The notes beneath the pieces were generated by a model that did not search any database, was not told the DNA's origin, and was given only the letters and a program-made list of their open reading frames with translations. A program made the translations under genes and the position numbers. Shown here one piece after another: positions 55,918 through 63,549 of a stretch of 64,000 nt of DNA (position 1 is its first letter; each line of letters opens with the position of its first letter). Source of the DNA: Actinomycetota bacterium (GTDB taxonomy: Bacteria; Actinomycetota; Thermoleophilia; Solirubrobacterales; 70-9); NCBI GenBank assembly GCA_018268675.1, contig JAFDWB010000095.1, forward strand, positions 62,001-126,000, read 5' to 3'.

Positions 55918-57573
55918 CTAACCGGGGGACTTTGCGAGCGGGCGGAGGCGGGTCTTTTCGACCTTCGCCAGCTTCTTCTTGAGGCGGAGGAATTCGCGCT
56001 CCTGAGCGGCGGTTCGTTCGTAGCCCTCGAAGGCGAGGTTGATTTCCTCGTAGGGGTCGGTCTTGAGGTCGTACATCTCCCACTGGGGAGGTTTGGGGCC
56101 GCGTTTTTCGACCGGCTTGCCGTCGCGGACCCGGACGTCGATGTCGGAGTATTTGGCGAGCTTCCAGCGCTTCTCGCGGATGCTGGTCAGGTGGTTCGGC
56201 TGTTTGGGGTAGGGGCCGGTGGCCTGGCCGGACTGGAAGTCGTCGTAGGTGAAGGCGACGTAGTCCTGGGGGGCCGAGCCGCGCTCGGGGTGGAGGACGA
56301 TGTCGGAGTAGTCGACGCCCTGCCAGTCGCTGCGCGCCGACGCGGGCGCTCCGGCGAGGGTCGCCAGAGTGGGGAGGAGGTCGACGTGGGAGACGAGCGC
56401 GTCGGAGGTGACCGGCCGCGGGAACATCTTCGGGTTCGAGTAGACGAGCGGGACCTTGAGGGTCTCCTCGTAGAAGTTGAAGTTCTTCTGCCGCAGGCCA
56501 CCGTGGGAGAGCCCCATCTCGCCGTGGTCGGAGGTGCGGATGATCAGCGTGTCGTCGAGCATCCCGAGCGATTCGAGCTTGTCGAGGACTTCGACCACGT
56601 AGTTGTCCGAGGACCGCATCAGGTTGCCGTAGAAGTTCAGGTAGGCGCGTTTTTCGGCTTCGCTCTTCGGTTCCCCGGTGAGGCTCATGACGCGCAGGAA
56701 CTGCTCCTGCACGGTCGGCTTCGTGCTGAGGCTTTCGTCGAAGGTCGGCGGCAGCTCGATGTCACCCGCCAGCCAGGAGTCGTCGTAACCCGATTCCTCG
56801 AAGGTCCGGCTCGGGTAGAAGAGCACGTCGTGCGGGTTGACCAGGGAGATGACGAGGAAGAACGGCGCCTGTTCCGCGGCGAAGGAGTCGAGGTACTGGA
56901 TCGCGCCCTCGGCCGCATTCTGCGCTTCCCCTTCGGATTCCATGAAGCGGCCGTCGTTGTTGGTGATCCCGCCGCCTGCCTCGGACACGCTCTGGTTGGC
57001 GCCCCCGTCGGGCGGATCCCATCGGTCGAAGCCGTACTTTTCGAGGTCTGAGGGTTGGGCGCCGAGCGTTTCGTTCGCCGGTTTCGAGCAGTGCCACTTG
57101 CCCTTGTAGACGGCGTGGTAGCCGGCCGCCCGCATCACCGTGCCGAGGTTCGGCAGCGTCGTCGGTAGTTCGACCTGCGGGTATTTCCGTGCTTCCATGT
57201 CCGACTCGAGCGTGTATTTGACGCCGTGCTGGGCGGGGAAGTACCCGGTCATCAGGCTGGAGCGCGAGGGCGAGCACATGCAGGCCGCGGTGCAGGCCGA
57301 TTCGAAGCTCAGCCCGTGGCGCTTCAGTCGGCGCAGGCCGGGCAGGTTCTCCCGCATCCAGTTGGGCGGGAAGTACTGGATCTCCCGCTCCTGGTCGGTG
57401 AGGAAGAGGATCACGTTCTTGCCCCCGAGCCCTTTGGCGTCGCCCTTGCCCGCCGCCATCGCCCTGTCGAGCCCGAGCCCAGGCGCGAGCATCGCCGCCG
57501 CCGCGGCCCCCGCTCCGGTGCCGAGCAGCTGTTTACGGGTCAGGCCGCCCTGGCGGCGCTCCTCGTTGCTCAT
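55918..57573 (-). CDS. Secreted type I sulfatase
   Basis: This formylglycine-dependent sulfatase of 551 residues acts outside the cytoplasm on a sulfate ester. The modification motif CSPSR is intact within ACMCSPSRSSLMTGY. Metal ligands include VILFLTDQE near the N-terminus and IIRTSDHGEMGLSHGG. The N-terminus GGLTRKQLLGTGAGAAAAAM is a Tat-like signal with R-K in place of R-R. The start ATG has AGGAGG 6 nt upstream and overlaps the beta-propeller stop by 4 bp. No formylglycine-generating enzyme or sulfate transporter is adjacent. Arylsulfatase versus glycan sulfatase cannot be told apart. Confidence 0.88.
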   Translation of the reverse strand: MSNEERRQGGLTRKQLLGTGAGAAAAAMLAPGLGLDRAMAAGKGDAKGLGGKNVILFLTDQEREIQYFPPNWMRENLPGLRRLKRHGLSFESACTAACMCSPSRSSLMTGYFPAQHGVKYTLESDMEARKYPQVELPTTLPNLGTVMRAAGYHAVYKGKWHCSKPANETLGAQPSDLEKYGFDRWDPPDGGANQSVSEAGGGITNNDGRFMESEGEAQNAAEGAIQYLDSFAAEQAPFFLVISLVNPHDVLFYPSRTFEESGYDDSWLAGDIELPPTFDESLSTKPTVQEQFLRVMSLTGEPKSEAEKRAYLNFYGNLMRSSDNYVVEVLDKLESLGMLDDTLIIRTSDHGEMGLSHGGLRQKNFNFYEETLKVPLVYSNPKMFPRPVTSDALVSHVDLLPTLATLAGAPASARSDWQGVDYSDIVLHPERGSAPQDYVAFTYDDFQSGQATGPYPKQPNHLTSIREKRWKLAKYSDIDVRVRDGKPVEKRGPKPPQWEMYDLKTDPYEEINLAFEGYERTAAQEREFLRLKKKLAKVEKTRLRPLAKSPG

Positions 57574-59096
57574 TCGATCCTCCTGAAGACGTCGACCGCG
57601 TTGCTCAGCGAGGCAGTCGAGTAGACGTTGCGGCCGTCGGGGCTGACGACGATCGAGCCGGCCCCGGCGAGGGCCCGGCCCAAGGTGCAGCCGTGGACCT
57701 TCCGCGGCGCGACGCAGCCGCGCGGGCCGGGCTTCTGGGCGACGAAGCCCGATTCGAGGTTGCGGTCGAAGACGTCGATCGCCCCGGTCTGGAACGCGGT
57801 GACGTAGAGGCTGGTCCCGTCCGGGGAGAGGGCGAGGCCCTCCGGCGCCTGGATCGCGACGCCGAACGCGCAGCCGGCCGAGCGCAGGTACACGGTGCAG
57901 CCATCGGGGCTGGGGGTGCCCGCGGGCGCCGGCACCGTTTCCTTCCCTTTCCCACCTTCCTTCTGGACCTGCTGTTCGGGCCCGGGCGGCTGGCTGATCC
58001 CGATGCTCCCCAGGAGCGGGTTGAAGGTCGTCAGGCTGTTGCTGAACAGCGAGGTCGCGTAGACGTCGCCGCCCTGAGGCGAGACCGCCAGCGCGTTCAC
58101 GCCTTCGAACTCGTAGCCGAGGGCGCAGCCGCTCACCGGCGCGTTCGTGATGCAGCCGATGCCGCCGCCGGCCTGGGAGAGCGCGCCGGTTGAGCGGTCG
58201 CGGGCGAAGATGCCGACGGCGCTCGACGCGACCGCGGCGGTGTAGAGCGCCCCGCCACCTTCGCTGATCGCCATCCCCTCGATCGCGCCGATCTCGATCC
58301 CGGGGGCGCACCCTTCGGCCCCGCCTTCGGCGACGCAGCCGGCGCTCCCTGGCAACTGGGTCAGCGCGCCGCCTTTCGCGGCCCGCGAGAACGAGGCGAC
58401 CGAGCTGCCCGCGAAGGCGCCGACGTAGACGTTCTTCCCGTCGGCAGAGATGACCACCACGTCGGGGTCCTTCAGCGCCCGGGCGGGCGTGCATCCGGGG
58501 AAGGGGAGGCCGGAGATGCAGCCCGCGGCGGCCGGCGGCAGCTGGCGGAGCGCGCCGGTGAGGGGGTTGCGGGCGAAGGTGACGAGCGAGGAGCCACCGC
58601 GCGAGGTCGCGTAGACGTTCCGCCCGTCCGGGCTGACGGCGACCGAGTTGGGGCCGATCAGTCCGACCGCCAGGGCGCACCCTTCGGCGCCCTTGGCCGC
58701 GGCGCAGCCGCCCCTGCCCCGCGGCTGGGTCAGCGCGCCGGTCTGGCGGTTGCGGTCGAAGATCGCGATCGCGTCGCTTTTCGAGGAGGCGACGTAGACG
58801 TTGCGGCCGTCGGGGCTGATCGCGATCGCCCGCGAGCCGAAGCCCACGCCCGGATCCTTCAGCGCCCGCGCCCGGCCGCACAGCTTCACCGCGGTCCTGC
58901 CCTGCGCGAGGCAGCCGAGCCGGCCGGGCAGCTGTTCGAGGCCGCCCGCGCTCGTTTCCACCGGCGGCTGGACGTGTTCGGAGCCGCCGCTCTGTTTCGA
59001 CGGCTGCGCCACCGCCGTCGCCGAGATGACCAGCAGCGCCAGGATCACCAGGAGCCCGAGGGGGAGTGACGAGCGATGGAGGAGACGGTGGGGCAT
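57570..59096 (-). CDS. Secreted YVTN/lactonase-type beta-propeller protein
   Basis: This exported protein of 508 residues has an N-terminal signal (SLPLGLLVILALLVISATAVA) and about seven repeats built as S-P-D-G-x-N-V-Y-V-A followed by F-x-R-x-x-x-T-G-A-L, for example ISPDGRNVYVASSKSDA and VSPDGRNVYATSRGGSS. Each repeat also contains cysteine pairs near GC-x-x-x-x-x-x-GC, unusual for this fold and suggestive of disulfides. ATG 59096 is chosen because the signal peptide starts there. It is encoded between a small secreted protein and the sulfatase, so the three probably act together outside the cell. A lactonase activity is only a family suggestion. Confidence 0.75.
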   Translation of the reverse strand: MPHRLLHRSSLPLGLLVILALLVISATAVAQPSKQSGGSEHVQPPVETSAGGLEQLPGRLGCLAQGRTAVKLCGRARALKDPGVGFGSRAIAISPDGRNVYVASSKSDAIAIFDRNRQTGALTQPRGRGGCAAAKGAEGCALAVGLIGPNSVAVSPDGRNVYATSRGGSSLVTFARNPLTGALRQLPPAAAGCISGLPFPGCTPARALKDPDVVVISADGKNVYVGAFAGSSVASFSRAAKGGALTQLPGSAGCVAEGGAEGCAPGIEIGAIEGMAISEGGGALYTAAVASSAVGIFARDRSTGALSQAGGGIGCITNAPVSGCALGYEFEGVNALAVSPQGGDVYATSLFSNSLTTFNPLLGSIGISQPPGPEQQVQKEGGKGKETVPAPAGTPSPDGCTVYLRSAGCAFGVAIQAPEGLALSPDGTSLYVTAFQTGAIDVFDRNLESGFVAQKPGPRGCVAPRKVHGCTLGRALAGAGSIVVSPDGRNVYSTASLSNAVDVFRRIE

Positions 59097-59098
59097 CG

Positions 59099-59169
59099 GC
59101 TGGGCGTCGGCCACCGACGCCCAGCGCCGCCGTCCGACGGCCGTGATCTTCCTCCCGACCGTCGGACGG
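59099..59169 (-). promoter_or_regulatory. Two stacked hairpins in the leader of the beta-propeller gene
   Basis: A 12-bp stem with a 3-nt loop (59099-59110 with 59114-59125) ends 2 bp before the ATG at 59096. An 11-bp stem with an 18-nt loop (59130-59140 with 59159-59169) lies just upstream. Together they occupy nearly the whole gap after the upstream gene and would mask the ribosome-binding region, so they may control translation or separate the two genes. Confidence 0.5.
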
Positions 59170-59204
59170 AAATCTTGAACCAATAGGCCCTCAGGGCACT
59201 CCGC

Positions 59205-60017
59205 TCAGTTTTCGGCGCGGCAGGTGCGGACCAGGGTTTCGGAGATCGTCTGCGCGCCGACGAACCCGTAGGCGGCGCGCACCAGGGGGAAGGTGGCGCC
59301 GGGGAAGCCTGCCGGGGCCGGGCAGGCGGCGCTCAGGTAGCTGCGGCGTTCGCCCGCGGCGGTGTAGAGGCGATGGAGGCGCAGGGCGAAGGAGGTGATG
59401 TGGGCGGTGCGCCGGGTCTTCGGTGGGACGGTGGCGACGAGGCGGGTGCCGTAGATGCCGCGGCCGGGCCCGAGCGTGAAGGCGAGGACGAAGGTCAGCG
59501 GCGCCGGGCGGTTGGCGTAGAGGTGGGCGAAGATCGCGCCGCGCCCGCCCGGCAGCCTGCCGTTGAAGGCGACCACGCGGCCGCCGAAGGGGGTCGGTTC
59601 CTGTTCGGGCAGGACGATCACGCCGGCCACGCGGCCTTCGCCGACCAGCGCGCCGTGGCAGGCCGCCAGCGCCCCCGCGGTGGAGGACGCGCGCAGCCGG
59701 TTCAGGGGGCAGGTGGGCAGGCCGCTTCGTTCGAGCACGCCGATGCGGTTGACTTCGATCGCGATCCGGCGCAGGGAGGGTGGCACCGCGCCGGTGACCG
59801 TGCGCACGCCGCCGCGGATCGCCACCGAGACCGGCGTCGTGCCGGTCCGCGGCAGCAGCTGTGGCGCGACCGAGCCGCCGAAGGACACCTGCAGGCCGCC
59901 GTGGCGCACCGTCTCGCCGCCGGCGCCGCCGGGCAGCAACGCCGCCGGGCAAAGGGCGCAGAGCAGCACAGCCGGCCAGGTCGTCGGAAACCTCACAAGT
60001 CGTCCGGACCGCGGCAT
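59205..60017 (-). CDS. Secreted protein of unknown function
   Basis: I do not recognise the family. The protein has 270 residues with an N-terminal signal (RFPTTWPAVLLCALCPAALLPG) and a mature part that looks all-beta. It includes GGSVAPQLLPRTGTTPVSVAIRG near the N-terminus and paired cysteines (LPTCPLNRL, LAACHGAL, SAACPAPAG, VRTCRAEN). ATG 60017 has GGGGGAGG about 8 nt upstream. It is divergent from qcrA and is the first gene of the beta-propeller and sulfatase operon. Nearly all of its glutamates are GAA-coded, like other exported proteins in the window. Confidence 0.6.
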   Translation of the reverse strand: MPRSGRLVRFPTTWPAVLLCALCPAALLPGGAGGETVRHGGLQVSFGGSVAPQLLPRTGTTPVSVAIRGGVRTVTGAVPPSLRRIAIEVNRIGVLERSGLPTCPLNRLRASSTAGALAACHGALVGEGRVAGVIVLPEQEPTPFGGRVVAFNGRLPGGRGAIFAHLYANRPAPLTFVLAFTLGPGRGIYGTRLVATVPPKTRRTAHITSFALRLHRLYTAAGERRSYLSAACPAPAGFPGATFPLVRAAYGFVGAQTISETLVRTCRAEN

Positions 60018-60066
60018 CCTGGCCTCCCCCTTTTGAATAGACTGCGCGACCGAGCGGCAACCGAAC

Positions 60067-60741
60067 GTGGCAGACGACGCGGACAAGATCAACGAGCCTT
60101 ACCGGGCTCCCGAGCAGGTAAGGGCTGAACCGCCTCCCCCCGGGTATTTCGAGGGCGAGTCGATGACCCGTCGCAAGGTCTTCACGATCGCGTCCCAGGC
60201 GATCGGCGGCGTCGCCGGGCTGGCGATCATCCTGCCCGCCGTCGGCTTCGCCGTGGCCCCGATCTTCCACCGTGGCAAGGAGCGCTGGGAGAAAATCGGC
60301 AAGACCGGCGACTTCACCGAAGACACGTACCGCCAGGTCGTCTTCACCGAAACGCCGGGGATCGGCGACGTCGGCAAGCAGCTCGCCTACGTGCGCAAGA
60401 GCTCCAAGGAACTGGGCGAAGAACCGAACCAGTTCGTCGCCGTCTCCAACCGTTGCGCCCACCTCGGCTGCCCGGTGCGCTTCGTCCAGGCGGCCGGCAA
60501 CTTCATCTGCCCGTGCCACGGCGGCGTCTACGACTTCCAGGGCAAGCGGATCGGCGGCCCGCCGGTGCGCCCGCTCGACCGCTTCCAGACGCGCGTCACC
60601 CAGGGCGTGGTCGAAGTCGGCCCCCGCTACAGCGTCACCTCGCAGCTGGAACCGGTCCGCGCCCGCGACCCCGGAGAGTTCACCGGCGGCGTCTGGGAAT
60701 ACCTCTACCCGCCGCGGCCCTCGACCTTCCCGCCCCCCTGA
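60067..60741 (+). CDS. qcrA: Rieske iron-sulfur subunit of menaquinol-cytochrome c reductase
   Basis: QcrA carries the 2Fe-2S cluster that takes the first electron from menaquinol. The 224-residue protein has one membrane helix (about 38-60, preceded by MTRRKVF, a possible Tat motif) and the Rieske ligands in NRCAHLGCPVRF and FICPCHGGVYDFQG. The start is GTG 60067, with a short spacing from the divergent secreted-protein gene. It is followed by qcrB after 3 bp. Length and single helix match the Bacillus-type subunit rather than the three-helix actinobacterial QcrA. Confidence 0.95.
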   Translation: MADDADKINEPYRAPEQVRAEPPPPGYFEGESMTRRKVFTIASQAIGGVAGLAIILPAVGFAVAPIFHRGKERWEKIGKTGDFTEDTYRQVVFTETPGIGDVGKQLAYVRKSSKELGEEPNQFVAVSNRCAHLGCPVRFVQAAGNFICPCHGGVYDFQGKRIGGPPVRPLDRFQTRVTQGVVEVGPRYSVTSQLEPVRARDPGEFTGGVWEYLYPPRPSTFPPP

Positions 60742-60744
60742 TAG

Positions 60745-61701
60745 ATGCCGAAGCTCGCCGACCTACTCGTTCCCGCGCCGTTGCGCAAGACGCCGAAGCC
60801 CGGCGAAGCCGGCGTGCCCAAGACCCCTGCCCCGCAGGATCTGAAGACGTCGCCGCCGGAACGCCCGACCGACCTCGGTCGCTTCGGCGAGAAGGCGTTG
60901 GAAGCGCCGATGGAGTCGGTCGCCTGGATCGACCAGCGGATGGCGGCGAGCGGCTTCCTGACCGGGATGCTCTTCCGCAAGGTGCCGAAAGGGACCAACT
61001 GGTTCTACACGCTCGGCTCCGCCACCCTCTTCGCCTTCATCGTGCAGGCGGTCACCGGGGTGTTCCTGGCGATGTTCTACACGCCCTCGACCACCCAGGC
61101 CTACAGCTCGATCGCCCACATCAACAACGACGTCTTCCTCGGCCAGTTCGTGCACGGGATGCACAAGTGGGGCGCCAGCGTGATGGTGATCCTGATCTTC
61201 CTCCACATGGGCCGGACCTTCTTCTTCGGCGCCTACAAGTACCCGCGCGAGCTCAACTGGGTGATCGGCGTGGTGCTGCTGATCCTGACGATGACGATGG
61301 CCTTCACCGGCTACCTGCTGCCGTTCGACCAGCGCTCCTACTGGGCCTCGATCGTCGGCATCAACATCAACGGCACCGGCCCGATCGTCGGCCCCTACCT
61401 GAGTGACTTCCTGCGCGCCGGGCCCGAGGTCGGGGCGACGACGCTGTCGCGCTTCTACGCGATCCACATGCTGCTCGTGCCGGGGGCGATCATCGCCCTG
61501 ATCGGCGCCCACCTCTACCTGGTGGTGAAACTGGGGACGACCGCGCCGCCCTGGACCAAGGCCGACAAACCGCGGATCGCCGAGCCGACCACGTTGCTCG
61601 ACGCCGGGGTCGCGGGCAACGGCTACCACCCGAACGGCACCGGCACGATCGCCGGCGTGCAGATCGACGGCCACGGCGGAGATGGGACGGCGACCGCCTG
61701 A
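60745..61701 (+). CDS. qcrB: Cytochrome b subunit, N-terminal (b6-type) half
   Basis: This is the heme b-bearing membrane subunit of the reductase, 318 residues, with four core helices after a hydrophilic N-terminus of about 90 residues. Paired heme ligands lie in FVHGMHKWGASVMVILIFLHM and in FYAIHMLLVPGAIIALIGAH, and GYLLPFDQRSYWASIVG is the quinol-site region. The second half of cytochrome b (subunit IV) is encoded by the next gene, as in b6f and Bacillus b6c1 complexes. The stop and the qcrC start overlap by one base. Confidence 0.94.
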   Translation: MPKLADLLVPAPLRKTPKPGEAGVPKTPAPQDLKTSPPERPTDLGRFGEKALEAPMESVAWIDQRMAASGFLTGMLFRKVPKGTNWFYTLGSATLFAFIVQAVTGVFLAMFYTPSTTQAYSSIAHINNDVFLGQFVHGMHKWGASVMVILIFLHMGRTFFFGAYKYPRELNWVIGVVLLILTMTMAFTGYLLPFDQRSYWASIVGININGTGPIVGPYLSDFLRAGPEVGATTLSRFYAIHMLLVPGAIIALIGAHLYLVVKLGTTAPPWTKADKPRIAEPTTLLDAGVAGNGYHPNGTGTIAGVQIDGHGGDGTATA

Positions 61702-62402
61702 TGAAGCCGAGCGAGAAGCAGGCCTACCTCGAGGAATACGAGCTCCTGAAGAAGAAGGGGAAGCCGTTCTTCCCCTACGCGGTGATGAAGGACTCGGTGA
61801 TGGCGCTGATCGTGGTCGGCGTGATCATCGCGATGTCGATCCTGCTCGGCGCCGAGCAGGGGCCGAAGGCCGACCCGACCACGACCACCTACGTGCCCCG
61901 GCCGGAGTGGTACTTCTTCTTCCTCTTCGAGGTCCTGCGCGTGATCAAACCGCCGGAGCTCGTGCCGCTGGCGACGATCGGCATCCCGACCATCTGCATG
62001 GTCCTGCTGCTCCTGCTGCCGTTCTACGACCGCGGGCCGGAGCGCCGCCCGGAGCGCCGCCCGCTGGCGACCACCGCCGGGATCCTGACGATCCTCGCGA
62101 TGGGATACCTCACCTACGCGGGCGCCGTCGCGGGCTCGCCGACCGAGATCGACATGAAGGTCGCGCCCCAATACAAGGCGGGCTCCGAGGTCGTGGCCGG
62201 ATCTGGCTGCCTCGCCTGCCACAAACTGGGCGAGAACGGCAACAACGGCCCGGGCCCCGAACTGACCCACATCGGCGCCCGCATCCCGCGCGCGGCGATC
62301 CTCCGCTCGATCGAAATCGGGCCCAGCATCATGCCTTCCTTCCGCGAACTGCCGAAGGAAAAGCTCAACGAGCTCGCGGACTTCCTGTCGTCGTTGCACT
62401 GA
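61701..62402 (+). CDS. qcrC: Subunit IV-cytochrome c fusion of menaquinol reductase
   Basis: This 233-residue protein joins the cytochrome b C-terminal half (subunit IV, with YVPRPEWYFFFLFEVLRVIK, the P-E-W-Y quinol-site motif, and three helices) to a C-terminal single-heme cytochrome c domain (GSGCLACHKLGENGNNGPGP, the CxxCH site, with methionine in SIMPSF as axial ligand). This is the arrangement of Bacillus QcrC. It replaces the di-heme QcrC and full-length QcrB of typical actinobacteria. Repeat A3 starts 12 bp after its stop codon. Confidence 0.94.
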   Translation: MKPSEKQAYLEEYELLKKKGKPFFPYAVMKDSVMALIVVGVIIAMSILLGAEQGPKADPTTTTYVPRPEWYFFFLFEVLRVIKPPELVPLATIGIPTICMVLLLLLPFYDRGPERRPERRPLATTAGILTILAMGYLTYAGAVAGSPTEIDMKVAPQYKAGSEVVAGSGCLACHKLGENGNNGPGPELTHIGARIPRAAILRSIEIGPSIMPSFRELPKEKLNELADFLSSLH

Positions 62403-62413
62403 GGGCTTGCGGG

Positions 62414-62530
62414 GAGGGGATCCCGACAGGGGTCTCGCTCAACCCCTGCGCGCGGATCGCCTGGAAGCTGGCGCCCGGAATTTTCAAGCTCCGGGGTACA
62501 AGCCGCTGCGACCCCTGTCGGGATCCCCTC
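62414..62530 (+). repeat. Structured repeat A3 (117 nt, 20-bp outer stem)
   Basis: A perfect 20-bp inverted repeat, 62414-62433 against 62511-62530, encloses a 77-nt core with the family ends GCTCAACC and GGTACAAGCCG. The second stem here is ACCCC/GGGGT instead of ACCTTCC/GGAAGGT, a compensated change. The core middle shares 30 identical bases with A4. It follows qcrC. Confidence 0.87.
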
Positions 62531-62665
62531 ATGGGAGGCTCTGAGTAGGGGCGCCAGGTGTCCTGAGCGACAAGCTGCAAGGGACGAGAGGGTCGCGGAA
62601 GGCCTCCGCAGCTCTACCCATCCTGATCGCCGGTCAAGTCTGGCTCCGATGCCTCCCCGAACTTG

Positions 62666-62784
62666 GCGGTGGTCCCGGGCAGGGGGTGAGGCGGCTTGTA
62701 CCCTGAGCTCGAAGACCCCCGGGCGCCAGCTTCCAGGCGATCCGCGCGAAGGGTTGAGCCGAACCCCCTGCCCGGGACCACCGC
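62666..62784 (-). repeat. Structured repeat A4 (119 nt, 22-bp outer stem), inverted copy
   Basis: A perfect 22-bp inverted repeat, 62666-62687 against 62763-62784, encloses the family A core on the minus strand (CGGCTTGTACC at 62691-62701 and GGGTTGAGCC at 62751-62760 when read on plus). The second stem is ACCCT/AGGGT. A3 and A4 point at each other across 135 bp (62531-62665) in which I see no gene. The ubiE start is 37 bp beyond. Confidence 0.85.
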
Positions 62785-62820
62785 TCTGCGGACCTGGCTC
62801 CGCTACGCTCGGCTCCCTCC

Positions 62821-63549
62821 TTGGACACGATCAACGACAACCGCTCCTCGCCCGACTTCGCCGGGCAGGTCAACCGCATGTTCGACCGGGTCGCCGGTCG
62901 CTACGACACGTTGAACGGGGTGATGACCGCGGGCCTTCACCACCGCTGGCGGGAGCGGGCCGCGGACCGGGCGGCGCTGGGACCGGGCGAGTCGGCGCTC
63001 GACGTCTGCTGCGGGACCGGGGACCTCGCCTTCGAGCTGGCCCGCCGGGTCGCGCCGGGCGGGCGCGTGGTCGGCTGCGACTTCTCCGAGCCGATGCTCG
63101 ACCTGGCGCGCGAGAAGGCCGCCGCGCGGGGCACCGAGGGGGTCCGCTTCGAGTGGGCCGACGCGCTGGAACTCCCCTACGACGGCGAGCGCTTCGACGC
63201 GGTCACGGTCGGCTTCGGCGTCCGCAACCTCGCCGACCTCGACCGCGGCCTGCGCGAGATGGCCCGGGTGCTGAAGCCCGGCGGGCGGCTCGTCATCCTT
63301 GAGATCACCCAGCCCACGCGCCCGCCGCTCTCCTTCTTCTTCTCGCTCTGGTTCGACCGCATCGTGCCGCTGCTCGGCGCCTTCTCCGACGAGCCCGAGG
63401 CCTACAGCTACCTGCCCGAGTCCGTCCGCAGCTTCCCCTCCCCGCACGGCCTCGCCGAGAAGATGGACCGGGCCGGCTTCCGCGGGGTCCGCTACACGGT
63501 GCTGGCCGGCGGCATCATCGCGATCCACAGCGGCGCCAAAGGCGCCTGA
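62821..63549 (+). CDS. menG: Demethylmenaquinone methyltransferase
   Basis: UbiE/MenG-type SAM methyltransferase that performs the last step of menaquinone synthesis. The 242-residue protein has FDRVAGRYDTLNGVMTAGLH, then SALDVCCGTGDLAFELAR (SAM motif I), VGCDFSEPMLDLAREK, the family motif FGVRNLADLDRGLREMARVL and GGRLVILEITQP. TTG 62821 is the best start; a TACGCT box ends 11 bp earlier, so the leader is short. The next gene, a polyprenyl diphosphate synthase, starts in its stop codon (TGATG). Together with qcrABC this links quinone supply to its use. Confidence 0.94.
   Translation: MDTINDNRSSPDFAGQVNRMFDRVAGRYDTLNGVMTAGLHHRWRERAADRAALGPGESALDVCCGTGDLAFELARRVAPGGRVVGCDFSEPMLDLAREKAAARGTEGVRFEWADALELPYDGERFDAVTVGFGVRNLADLDRGLREMARVLKPGGRLVILEITQPTRPPLSFFFSLWFDRIVPLLGAFSDEPEAYSYLPESVRSFPSPHGLAEKMDRAGFRGVRYTVLAGGIIAIHSGAKGA

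Noticed and set aside
62414-62784. Family A as tRNA-like or CRISPR-type repeats
   Set aside because: No T-loop, anticodon arm or CCA-like end can be placed. The copies are dispersed and not separated by uniform spacers.
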